The notes beneath the pieces were generated by a model. The model saw nothing but the letters and a program-made list of their open reading frames with translations. It had not been told where the DNA came from and did no database searches. DNA of 64,000 nt, taken from the NCBI GenBank assembly GCA_031285345.1, contig JAITWI010000055.1:186001-250000 (forward strand), written 5' to 3'. A program made the translations under genes and the position numbers. The stretch is from Alistipes sp. GTDB lineage: Bacteria > Bacteroidota > Bacteroidia > Bacteroidales > Rikenellaceae. This document shows, in pieces, positions 55,737 through 64,000 of this stretch; positions within the stretch are counted from its first letter, which is position 1, and each line of letters begins with the position of its first letter.

Positions 55737-55749
55737 ACAGCATAACCCT

Positions 55750-57579
55750 ATGAAAAGATCACTACTTTTACTGCTCGCCGGGGCCTTGTTAGCCGGCTGT
55801 CAGACCGAACCGAAAGAGGAAGCCGTGCACCTCGACCTCTCGAAAGAGTCTATCGCGGTGGATTGCGCCGGCGGCGAAACCCGCCTTACGCTGACCAACA
55901 ACAACGACTGGTCGAGCTTCATCTCGCTCGAAGACCGGGAGTGGCTCTCGATAAGATCCGAGGCGGGCGAAGGCGACCAAAGCACGATCATCGTCACCAC
56001 CGCGGCCAACACGGGCGAAGAGCAGCGCGAGGCCACCGTGACGTTCTCCTCGAAATCCGTTACGGAGATCCTCACCGTTACCCAGAGCGCCCTTTCGGCC
56101 ACACTGTCGACCGCCGAACTTCCGCTGGGATACAAAAACGCCACCGGATCGTTCGAATTCACGGCCAACGTCGAGCAGTGGAACTTTTCCATAGAGCCCG
56201 CCGATGCCGAGTGGCTGACCGCCGAACGGGTGGGTGAGACCGGCGTGTCGGTCGTCGCCGAGGACAATTACAGCGGTCGTACACGAAGCGCCACCGTGGT
56301 CGTGACCGCCGGTCACGAGACGTTCGACGTCACCGTGCGTCAGGAGTCTTTCGCGCTCGCTGTTTCGCCCCAGGCGTTGCAGTTCAACGGAGACGGTGCG
56401 ACCAAAACAGTGACCGTCACCACCAACGCCGAAGGGTGGACTTTCAGCGTGCCTACCGGCGCGGAGTGGATCCAGACCCAAAAGACGGGAGACGATCGGC
56501 TCTCCGTGACGGTCGGGCAAAATCCGCTCAACGAAAACAGAAGCGAGACAATAACCTTGGAGGCCGACGGGCAGATAGAGGAGCTCGTCGTCACGCAGTA
56601 TCAGGACGGGGCGTTGAACGACAAAGAGGTGGTCCGGCTGCAGACCGCGACCGTAGGCGAAGGTGTCACCCTGATCATAATGGGCGACGGCTACATAGCG
56701 GACGACATGCAAAAGGGCGGAAAATACGAGGAGGATATGTACGCGGCGATGGAGCACTTCTTCTCGGTCTATCCTTACAGCGGCTACCGCGACATGTTCG
56801 ACGTGTGGATGATCGGCGCCGTATCCAACGAAAGGGGAATGAGCTGCCAAAACCCGTGGAAGAACGTCGACACGGTATTCCAAAGCATTTGGGAGGGAGG
56901 CGGCTCGACCAAAATAGACTCTAAAGACGGAGGTGACACTGTGGCGTCGTACGTGGAACTGGTGACGGGAGCCAACGAGACTGAAAAGCGCAGTAGCGAA
57001 GTCACCGTCATCATACCCATCAATGAGAATGTCTATGCCGGCACCTGCTGGATGTACCCCAACGGATTCGCGTTCGGCTTCTGTCCCGTGGGCCCAACCT
57101 ACAAGGAGATCGTGGTGCACGAGATGGGCGGCCACGGATTCGGCAAACTGATCGACGAATATATCTACTACTCGGGTTACATTCCCACGGGATACAAATC
57201 GGAGCTCATTGAGGCTCAGGAGGAGTTCGGTTTCTATAAAAACGTCAGCTTTTCGGGCGACATAAGCCAGACCCTTTGGGCCGACTTCGAGGGAGTGCCG
57301 GGTTACGAAATGGTGTCGACCTTCGAGGGTGCGTACATGTACCGGCGCGGGATATGGCGAGCCGAGTCTAACAGCTGCATGAACGACAACGTGCTATACT
57401 TCAACGCCCCGAGCCGATGGTTCCAAATCGAGAGGATGCACAGGTATGGCGGTCTGGAATATTCGTTCGAGCAGTTCCTCGCCGAGGACGCGCGGCCTCC
57501 ATATCCCCAGCAGACGAGGGGTGAGGGAGTTCGTGCGCCGTTCGTGCCGCTGGCTCCCCCGGTGCTCGTCAGACGTTAA
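55750..57579 (+). CDS. Lipoprotein with three N-terminal BACON-like domains and an M64 (IgA peptidase-type) metallopeptidase domain
   Basis: Lipobox LLAGCQT; repeated NNNDWSSFIS..EWLS / VEQWNFSIEPADAEWLT / EGWTFSVPTGAEWIQ; zinc motif HEMGGHGFGKLIDEY. Confidence 0.88.
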   Translation: MKRSLLLLLAGALLAGCQTEPKEEAVHLDLSKESIAVDCAGGETRLTLTNNNDWSSFISLEDREWLSIRSEAGEGDQSTIIVTTAANTGEEQREATVTFSSKSVTEILTVTQSALSATLSTAELPLGYKNATGSFEFTANVEQWNFSIEPADAEWLTAERVGETGVSVVAEDNYSGRTRSATVVVTAGHETFDVTVRQESFALAVSPQALQFNGDGATKTVTVTTNAEGWTFSVPTGAEWIQTQKTGDDRLSVTVGQNPLNENRSETITLEADGQIEELVVTQYQDGALNDKEVVRLQTATVGEGVTLIIMGDGYIADDMQKGGKYEEDMYAAMEHFFSVYPYSGYRDMFDVWMIGAVSNERGMSCQNPWKNVDTVFQSIWEGGGSTKIDSKDGGDTVASYVELVTGANETEKRSSEVTVIIPINENVYAGTCWMYPNGFAFGFCPVGPTYKEIVVHEMGGHGFGKLIDEYIYYSGYIPTGYKSELIEAQEEFGFYKNVSFSGDISQTLWADFEGVPGYEMVSTFEGAYMYRRGIWRAESNSCMNDNVLYFNAPSRWFQIERMHRYGGLEYSFEQFLAEDARPPYPQQTRGEGVRAPFVPLAPPVLVRR

Positions 57580-58470
57580 TGGTGGTTTGGGGCGCTCCTC
57601 GCGGATTTTTTTTGCTCGTCTACGTCAATGGAAGTTTGGGCGCTCCTCCCGGATTTTCCGGTGCTCGTCAGGCATTAATGGAGGTTTGGATACTCCCGGG
57701 GCTTTCGGTGCTCGTCAGGCGTTAATGGTGGTTTGGATACTCCCGGGGCTAATTAGGCGTTGAGGGTATTTTAGGGGCTCTCGCGGTTCTTGCCGGGACA
57801 CTCTCGGCGCTCTGCCAGGGAGACTTGATCTCTATTTGGGCTCTTCCCGAGATGCTCCCGGGTTTTCCGGGAGTTTTCGAGGCTCTATTGAGGTACTATC
57901 TGCGCCCCCCCTCCCCCCGGAGGGGCGCAGATAGTACCTCACTGCTTGTAGCCTATCATGATTTCTGCACTCTCGCACTTTCGGAGTTCATCAGGCGTTT
58001 GGGGTTGTTCGGGCTCTCTATTGGAGTTCTCCCGTGGATGGAGTTTTGATGGACACATGGGCTCTTCCCCGCTTTTCGTGCTTTCTCAGGAGTTTTCAGG
58101 GCTCTGCGGGAGTACTCTCGGCGGTTCTTTCTCGGGGCGACTTGAGCTCTCTTGGAGCGTTCCCCTGCGGCGACTTGACTCACCGCTTACAGACGGTCTT
58201 GTTTTAGGGCTTTCCCCCGGGATTTCTGGTCTCTCTCGGCACTCTCGTGGGTTTCCGTGGGTATTTCCGGGGCTCTTGCGAGGTTCTCTACTGGGGCTTT
58301 CTCGGGGATGGAGTTTGATGAATACTTGGATTCTCCCGGTGGGCTCCCGGGTTTCAGGGCGACTTGAGTTCGCTGCTTACAGGTTGTATTTTTCGAGACT
58401 CCTATTTATCGGGCGTTAATGGCAACTTGAGTTCTCTTGGAACTCTCTCGGTGGCCTCTCGGGGGTATTC
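57559..58470. repeat. About 900 bp tract of degenerate tandem repeats, apparently noncoding
   Basis: Recurrent ggtgctcgtcaggcgttaatggtggtttggatactcccgggg units at about 47 bp spacing, decaying distally. Confidence 0.65.
57889..57941. repeat. Hairpin with perfect 20-bp arms inside the repeat tract
   Basis: TGAGGTACTATCTGCGCCCC ... GGGGCGCAGATAGTACCTCA. Confidence 0.9.
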
Positions 58471-58540
58471 CGAGTTTTGTGGGTTGAAGTACTTTTACCG
58501 AATGCTTACGTTTCCTCCGTGAGTTAGCGGTAAAAAACAA

Positions 58541-58571
58541 GAGCAGGCCGTCCATTAGGGGCGGCCTGCTC
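58541..58571 (-). terminator. Terminator of the ExbB/ExbD operon
   Basis: GAGCAGGCCG...CGGCCTGCTC with T-run on the minus strand. Confidence 0.8.
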
Positions 58572-58710
58572 TTTCTTATTTGTTGCGGTGCAGCCTGACG
58601 ATCGGCTACATGCCATAACACGTGTTTACTCGCATCGGTTGCGCATTTTTACAGCCACATGCAGTCACAGTCCATGTCGGCCCTGCCGCCTGCGCTCCCT
58701 TCCGCAAAAC

Positions 58711-59187
58711 CTACTGGTTCTGGGCGAGGGTGCGGTTGGCCGCGTAGCTTATCTTCAGCGCGTTGGCCTTGCGGAGTTCCTGCTTGACGTCGGTGATGAT
58801 ACCCATGCGGGTGCCCTTGTCGGCCTTCAGCATGATGGTCATCGCCTGGCGGTCGGCTTCCGAAAGTTTATCCCTCTCCGAGGCCACGAACTCGCCGATG
58901 TCTCTCGGCTGGCGGTAGCTGTCGTTGAGCTGAATACGCGGAGCCGTACCCCACTGGGCCTCCTGCGAAGGAGTCGGCTGGCCGATGTAGACGAAGCTCA
59001 CAAGCTGCTTCTTCTCAAGTTTCTGCACCTCGGTCGCGTCCGGAAGTTGGGTCTTAACCAACACCTCCATATCGCGCATCGTGGTCGAGATCATAAAGAA
59101 GAACAGAATCATAAAGATAACGTCGGGGAGCGATGCGGTGGAGATTGGCGGAATGCCGCCTTTCCCCTTTTTCTTCATTACTGCCAT
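58711..59187 (-). CDS. Biopolymer transport protein ExbD/TolR family
   Basis: STASLPDVIFMILFFFMISTTMRDMEVLVKTQLP. Confidence 0.9.
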   Translation of the reverse strand: MAVMKKKGKGGIPPISTASLPDVIFMILFFFMISTTMRDMEVLVKTQLPDATEVQKLEKKQLVSFVYIGQPTPSQEAQWGTAPRIQLNDSYRQPRDIGEFVASERDKLSEADRQAMTIMLKADKGTRMGIITDVKQELRKANALKISYAANRTLAQNQ

Positions 59188-59190
59188 ATC

Positions 59191-59787
59191 CTAATTTCCT
59201 CCTACGTTAACAGGTTCTGCTTCCGATATCTTGAGCGGCACCGCCTTGGCCACCGCGTCGCGCTCGCCCTCGGCGAGGCTCATAAAGTCCATCCTGAACT
59301 TCTGGTGGGCGACGTCTTCGCGTATCTCATTGAACGCGCGCGTGAGCTCGTTCTGCACCTGAATGTACATGTCGTAACTCGTTCCGCGGTCGTTGGTGAG
59401 AGACACGATCCCCTCGCTCACCGGATAAATCCAGGTGGATCCGTCCGGCATTTCGATCTCCGTATCCTTGCGCGTCGGCAAATTCTCGTCGTTGGTGGGG
59501 TTGAGGACGAACTCCTTAACCTTATCCTTGAGCTGAGTGATATGCGTCTGCTGGCCGGCCACCAAAATCGCGTCGAAGGTGTTAACTTTCACAGCCAAAA
59601 GGTTGCGTTCGTTAACGTCCAGGTCTTCCACTTTCTGATCCTCGGGCGGAATCGCCGGAAGGACACGCGAAAGACCCGTGTCGACGTTCATGGTGGTGGC
59701 CACAAGGAAGAAAATCAAAAGCAGGAACGCGATGTCGGCCATCGAGCTCGCGTTAATCTCCTTAATTTCCTTCTTATTACTTGCCAT
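59191..59787 (-). CDS. Biopolymer transport protein ExbD/TolR family
   Basis: INASSMADIAFLLLIFFLVATTMNVDTGLSRVLP. Confidence 0.9.
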   Translation of the reverse strand: MASNKKEIKEINASSMADIAFLLLIFFLVATTMNVDTGLSRVLPAIPPEDQKVEDLDVNERNLLAVKVNTFDAILVAGQQTHITQLKDKVKEFVLNPTNDENLPTRKDTEIEMPDGSTWIYPVSEGIVSLTNDRGTSYDMYIQVQNELTRAFNEIREDVAHQKFRMDFMSLAEGERDAVAKAVPLKISEAEPVNVGGN

Positions 59788-59795
59788 GGCGGGTG

Positions 59796-60221
59796 TTATT
59801 TAAGGGCTTTGCGGATTTCACCGACGATCAGCGAAAGCACGGTGATGCCCATCGCCGCGTAGGCCAAATAGAGCATCGTGTCGGTGATCTTCAGCGTGAA
59901 AGCGTCGTCGAACACGGTGCCGTCGGCGCCAACGACGGTAACCGATTTAGCCATGACGAAGTAGAAAATAACGGCCAAAACGGCGAGCCCGCCGAACACA
60001 TACAGACCCGCGCGCGAGTTGCTGCGGCTCTTGCCCATATTCATCAGCGTCAACACCACCAAAAGTGCGGCGGCGATGACAAGGAACCCGGCGGCGACCA
60101 GAAGCATCGGATCCACTACGGCATCCGGCCCCCCGATCGACGGCCCGAGCAACCACACCAACACCGAAATGGCGGCGACGGCCAGCAGGGCTATCAATAT
60201 TATGTTACCTATTTTTTTCAT
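59796..60221 (-). CDS. Hypothetical multi-pass membrane protein of the ExbBD operon
   Basis: 141 aa, about four hydrophobic segments; operon position between exbB and exbD. Confidence 0.75.
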   Translation of the reverse strand: MKKIGNIILIALLAVAAISVLVWLLGPSIGGPDAVVDPMLLVAAGFLVIAAALLVVLTLMNMGKSRSNSRAGLYVFGGLAVLAVIFYFVMAKSVTVVGADGTVFDDAFTLKITDTMLYLAYAAMGITVLSLIVGEIRKALK

Positions 60222-60232
60222 CCTTGCTTAGC

Positions 60233-61048
60233 TTATTTCTTGCGGTTGAAGTCGGTGAGCATGTCGACCAAAGTGATCGAAGAGTCTTCCATGTCCATGG
60301 TGAGGCTGTCGATCTTGGAGATGATGTAGGAGTAGAACAGCTGGAGGATAACCGCCGCGATAAGACCGGCCAGAGTGGTCAAAAGCGCCACCTTGATACC
60401 GCCTGCAACCGCCGTGGGGCTAACGTCACCCATTGCCTGGATGCTGTCGAACGCCGCGACCATACCTACTACCGTACCCATGAACCCTAACATAGGAGAG
60501 AGCGAGATGAACAGGCCGATCCAAACCAGACCCGACTCCATCTGAGCGATCTGAACCGAACCGTAAGAAACGACAGCCTTTTCGACGTTGTCCATACCCT
60601 GGTCGTAGCGGTCGAGACCCTGATAGAAGATAGAGGCGATGGGGCCTTTGGTGTCGCGGACGACTTTCTTGGCCTCTTCGATGCCACCCTTCTTCAGCGC
60701 GGCTTCAACTTTGGCGATCAACTTCTTGGAGTTGATGGTCGACAGGTTCAGGTAGAGGATACGTTCGATGGCGATTGCCAAACCGAGGATCACGAAGATA
60801 AGGATCGGGGCCATCCAGCCCGCGCCGCCTTCGAGGAATTTCTCCTTGATGGCCTGGTGGAGGGGGGTGCCTTCCACGCCGGTTTCGGCATCGACGGCGT
60901 CAACCGCTTCTACGGCGGGTGCGGCTTCTGCCGCGGGTTCAGCTACCTGTTCGGTTTCGGCGGCGGCAGGGGTGTCCTGAGCCTGAACGTTAACAGTGGC
61001 CAGAGCGAAGGCGCCTGCTACTGCTAAGGTAAGAAAAAGTTTTTTCAT
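60233..61048 (-). CDS. MotA/TolQ/ExbB proton channel family protein
   Basis: LSPMLGFMGTVVGMVAAFDSIQAMGDVSPTAVAGGIKVALLTTLAGLIAAV. Confidence 0.93.
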   Translation of the reverse strand: MKKLFLTLAVAGAFALATVNVQAQDTPAAAETEQVAEPAAEAAPAVEAVDAVDAETGVEGTPLHQAIKEKFLEGGAGWMAPILIFVILGLAIAIERILYLNLSTINSKKLIAKVEAALKKGGIEEAKKVVRDTKGPIASIFYQGLDRYDQGMDNVEKAVVSYGSVQIAQMESGLVWIGLFISLSPMLGFMGTVVGMVAAFDSIQAMGDVSPTAVAGGIKVALLTTLAGLIAAVILQLFYSYIISKIDSLTMDMEDSSITLVDMLTDFNRKK

Positions 61049-61428
61049 AGTTAGTTAAGAAATTAATTTTAAGTATTTTTAGTGTTTTATGTTGTTTTTG
61101 TTACGTTGCGGGTGTTTTCGGCCCGGGCGGGTGTTTGCGGGGATTGGCTCGCGTTTCACGTTAGCCCATCCTTTTTTACGGTGGATTAGCTCCCGGCGCT
61201 CGTCCATCTTGCCCCTTTGTGGCGGGATTACTCGCTCACTGCGTTTCGCTCGTGATCCCGGTGTACTCCATTTTGTTAACCCTCGCGAAACATAGCCTTG
61301 CAAAACTCCTTATCGGAGTCATTTCGGGTTAAAAACAAGCCGCCGTCCGCAAGTAAACTTGCGCGTCGCCTTATTTTCAACCCGACCTGCTACGCAGGCG
61401 TGTCAACTCTATATTTCGCGAGCGACTG

Positions 61429-61516
61429 CGGAGAAAGCGGGATTCGAACCCACGATGCCCTTTTGGAGCATACGCACTTTCCAGGCGCGCGCCTTCAGCC
61501 ACTCGGCCATTTCTCC
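61429..61516 (-). tRNA. tRNA-Ser (GGA)
   Basis: Reverse complement GGAGAAATGGCCGAGTGGCTGAAGGCGCGCGCCTGGAAAGTGCG...GTGGGTTCGAATCCCGCTTTCTCCG. Confidence 0.95.
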
Positions 61517-61693
61517 ATTTTTATTAAAAAGAACCTCTGCCACTCTTCATTACGCCACAATATCTGCCTAATAATAAAGTTATTACGCCTTATGGTACCG
61601 CGCGATTCGAGTCCGTTTCGCGCCGAAAAACAGCACAAACGGATTCGCGAATATAGCGAGAATTATTAATTCCGGCAAATTCTTGACTAATAA

Positions 61694-62761
61694 TTAATCT
61701 GAAAATTCGCCGCGGATGGGTCGGGCGAGCTCGGAAACGGTATCCGACGAAGGCAAATCCCGGCCCAAAACGTACATCAATTTGGCCAGCGCGGCCTCGG
61801 GCGTCATGTCCCGACCGCTCACGACACCTGTCCCGGCGAGCCTTACGCCCGATTCGTAAATAGCGGCCACGCCACCCGACGGACACTGGGTGATGTTGAC
61901 GATCGTTATGCCTTTGGAGATAGCCCCCTCAAGCGCGGCGAAGAACCACTCCGCCGTGGGGGTGTTGCCCGCTCCGTAGGTCTGGAGAACCACCCCTTTT
62001 AATCCGTCTATGGCCAGCATCGCTTCGAGGGCCTTTTGCGTCATGCCGGGGAAGAGGCGGATGAGCGCGACGTCGGTGCAAAGGCTTGTCGATATTTTAA
62101 GCGGTTCGGGGTTTTGCGGTGTATTTTTTTTGTCGGGGCGGTGTGCGCTCCCGAGGTTTTCCGGGCGGCGGATGGCGGCGAGGTTGTAGTGGATGGTGAC
62201 CCCCACCTCGGCCAGCGGGGGGTAGTTCTCCGAGGCGAAGGCGTCGAGCTGCTCGGCGCTCCATTTGGTGGCGCGAACGGCACGGAAAAGCCTGTCCTGA
62301 AAGTAGATGCTCACCTCGGGAGCCATCGGCCGGCCGGCCTCGTTACAGGCGGCGGCGATCTCCACCGCCGTCACCAGATTTTCGCGACCGTCGCTACGCA
62401 ACACCCCTAAGGGAATTTGGCTGCCGGTGAAGACCACCGGTTTTGCCAAATTTTCGAGCATGAAACTAAGCGCCGAGGCCGTGTAGGCCATCGTGTCGGT
62501 GCCGTGCAGAACCACGAAACCGTCGAAACGTTCGTAGTTGTCGCGAATCGTCTCGGCCAGGCGTGTCCACTCCGCCGGGGTGACGTCCGACGAGTCGATC
62601 GGGGGGAAGCCCTCGTGGTATTCGATCTCGACCCCGAGGCTTTTGATGGCCGGAATCTCGGCCTCCAATTCGCGGAAGTCGAGCGGTTTGAGAGCCCCGG
62701 TAACCGGATCGGAGACCATGCCTATCGTGCCGCCGGTGTATATCAAAAGTATGCGTGTCAT
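61694..62761 (-). CDS. ansA: L-asparaginase, type I
   Basis: [43 protein letters not shown]. Confidence 0.93.
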   Translation of the reverse strand: MTRILLIYTGGTIGMVSDPVTGALKPLDFRELEAEIPAIKSLGVEIEYHEGFPPIDSSDVTPAEWTRLAETIRDNYERFDGFVVLHGTDTMAYTASALSFMLENLAKPVVFTGSQIPLGVLRSDGRENLVTAVEIAAACNEAGRPMAPEVSIYFQDRLFRAVRATKWSAEQLDAFASENYPPLAEVGVTIHYNLAAIRRPENLGSAHRPDKKNTPQNPEPLKISTSLCTDVALIRLFPGMTQKALEAMLAIDGLKGVVLQTYGAGNTPTAEWFFAALEGAISKGITIVNITQCPSGGVAAIYESGVRLAGTGVVSGRDMTPEAALAKLMYVLGRDLPSSDTVSELARPIRGEFSD

Positions 62762-63765
62762 GACTGTTCGTTTTCGCGCTCCAGCAGCGACCAAAGTTTG
62801 TCTTTCAGCTCTGTGATGGCGAGTCCCGAGACCGACGAGATGAACGTGGCGTCGATGCCCTCCGGCAGCCCCGGGCGCATCTGGTCGATCAACTCGGCGT
62901 CGAGCATGTCGCACTTGGTGATCGCCAAAAGGCGCCCTTTGTCCAACATCTCGGGGTTGTATTGGCGCAGTTCTCCGAGCAGTATTTCGTACTCGCGGCG
63001 GATGTCGACGCTGTCGGCGGGGATCATGAATAGCAAAATGGAGTTGCGCTCGATGTGGCGTAAAAAGCGGGTGCCGATGCCCTTGCCCTCGTGCGCCCCC
63101 TCGATTATGCCCGGAATGTCGGCCATCACGAACGAGTGGTGGTCGCGAACCTCGACTATGCCCAAGTTGGGCTCCAGGGTGGTGAAGGCGTAGTCGGCGA
63201 TTTTGGGCTTTGCCGCGCTCACCGCGCTCAGCAGGGTGCTTTTGCCGGCGTTTGGAAAGCCCACCAAACCGACATCAGCCAGCAGCTTGAGCTCCAACAC
63301 GAACGCCCGCTCCTGACCCGGTTCGCCCGGCTGGGAGTAGCGCGGAGCCTGATTTGTGGCGGTTTTGAAGTGCCAGTTGCCAAGACCCCCGCGGCCGCCC
63401 TGCAACAGCATCTGCTCTTCGCCGTCTTTCGTGACTTCGCAGACGATCTCGCCCGTCTCGACGTCGCGGGCGATGGTGCCGAGCGGTACGTCGATGTATA
63501 TATCCGCCCCCGCCTTGCCGCTGGAGCGCGATCCGAAGCCCGACGCGCCGCTCTCGGCAAAGATATGGCGCTGAAATTTGAGGTGGATCAGCGTCCAGTA
63601 GTGGTGGTTGCCCCTCAGTATGATGTTGCCTCCGCGGCCGCCGTCGCCGCCGTCGGGACCGCCGAACGCCACGAACTTCTCGCGACGGAAATGGGAGCTG
63701 CCCGCACCGCCCGCTCCCGAACGGGCGAATATTTTGACGTAGTCGACGAAGTTGCTTCCAGACAT
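62758..63765 (-). CDS. obgE: GTPase ObgE/CgtA
   Basis: [80 protein letters not shown] overlap with ansA. Confidence 0.95.
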   Translation of the reverse strand: MSGSNFVDYVKIFARSGAGGAGSSHFRREKFVAFGGPDGGDGGRGGNIILRGNHHYWTLIHLKFQRHIFAESGASGFGSRSSGKAGADIYIDVPLGTIARDVETGEIVCEVTKDGEEQMLLQGGRGGLGNWHFKTATNQAPRYSQPGEPGQERAFVLELKLLADVGLVGFPNAGKSTLLSAVSAAKPKIADYAFTTLEPNLGIVEVRDHHSFVMADIPGIIEGAHEGKGIGTRFLRHIERNSILLFMIPADSVDIRREYEILLGELRQYNPEMLDKGRLLAITKCDMLDAELIDQMRPGLPEGIDATFISSVSGLAITELKDKLWSLLERENEQS

Positions 63766-63788
63766 TGTTTCGCTTTTCTTTGTCCGCA

Positions 63789-63936
63789 AAGGTAGTGCAA
63801 GGCGAGCGGTGATGCAAATTTATTTGCTATTGCGCTCGCCTTGCACTATATTTAACGTCGCTTCGCTTGTTTTATATAGGCTGCGGCTCGGCAAACGCAA
63901 ATTTATTTGCTATTGCGCTCGCCTTGCACTATATTT
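63789..63936 (+). repeat. Dispersed promoter-bearing repeat with a perfect 40-bp direct repeat and nested inverted repeats
   Basis: gcaaatttatttgctattgcgctcgccttgcactatattt at 63814-63853 and 63897-63936; agtgcaaggcgagcg (63795-63809) inverted at 63833-63847. Confidence 0.85.
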
Positions 63937-63950
63937 GTTATCTTCGCGGT

Positions 63951-64000
63951 ATGATTAAAAGGATAAGGGATTTTTTGGCGCACGGGGTGTGGCTCAAGCA
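63951..64000 (+). CDS. N-terminus of a protein running off the window, possibly YihY/BrkB-like
   Basis: MIKRIRDFLAHGVWLK...; only 16 residues visible. Confidence 0.3.
   Translation, partial: MIKRIRDFLAHGVWLK

Noticed and set aside
57446-58419. ORFs 57446-57763 and 57958-58419 in the repeat tract
   Set aside because: Low-complexity Ser/Gly/Arg repeats produced by the DNA repeats; no start context or conserved domain seen.
1-64000. CRISPR arrays, IS elements, prophage, rRNA operons, BGC-type megasynthases
   Set aside because: No regular direct repeats with unique spacers, no transposase, integrase or phage structural motifs, and no rRNA sequence was recognised; the repeats found are degenerate or two-copy.

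Overview
This 64 kb window looks like a moderately high-GC Bacteroidota chromosome, probably Bacteroidales. Support: Bacteroides-type TTTG/TAnnTTTG promoters, fimbrillin, FISUMP and BACON proteins, and NifJ. Most of it is conserved housekeeping: tkt, clpX/clpP, a MacAB-TolC-like efflux operon, an aminotransferase, manA, greA, nifJ, two M16 peptidases, murA, tatA/C, ispF, recN, tyrS, dnaX, mscL, dxs, an ExbB/ExbD operon, ansA and obgE, plus five tRNAs. The main accessory region (about 34.1-47.3 kb) is a type V pilus-like locus: DUF3575, DUF3868/OmpA-like, FimB/Mfa2-like, then three very large paralogous fimbrillins with C-terminal FISUMP-type domains. The observations most worth follow-up are: (1) an A10 slippery run at the tau/gamma junction of dnaX, where both alternative frames stop almost at once; (2) the triplicated FISUMP-fimbrillins with divergent central cassettes; (3) a terminator-like attenuator in the greA leader; (4) a C10 (streptopain-like) lipoprotein that appears to lack both catalytic residues; (5) tRNA-adjacent repeats in which 3'-half tRNA copies are broken in the T-loop; (6) a roughly 900 bp noncoding tract of decaying tandem repeats; (7) an unlisted 48-aa membrane microprotein with its own consensus promoter and terminator; (8) a dispersed promoter-bearing repeat. 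No CRISPR array, IS transposase, reverse transcriptase or rRNA was recognised. All assignments come from reading the sequence and ORF track; no database search was run.
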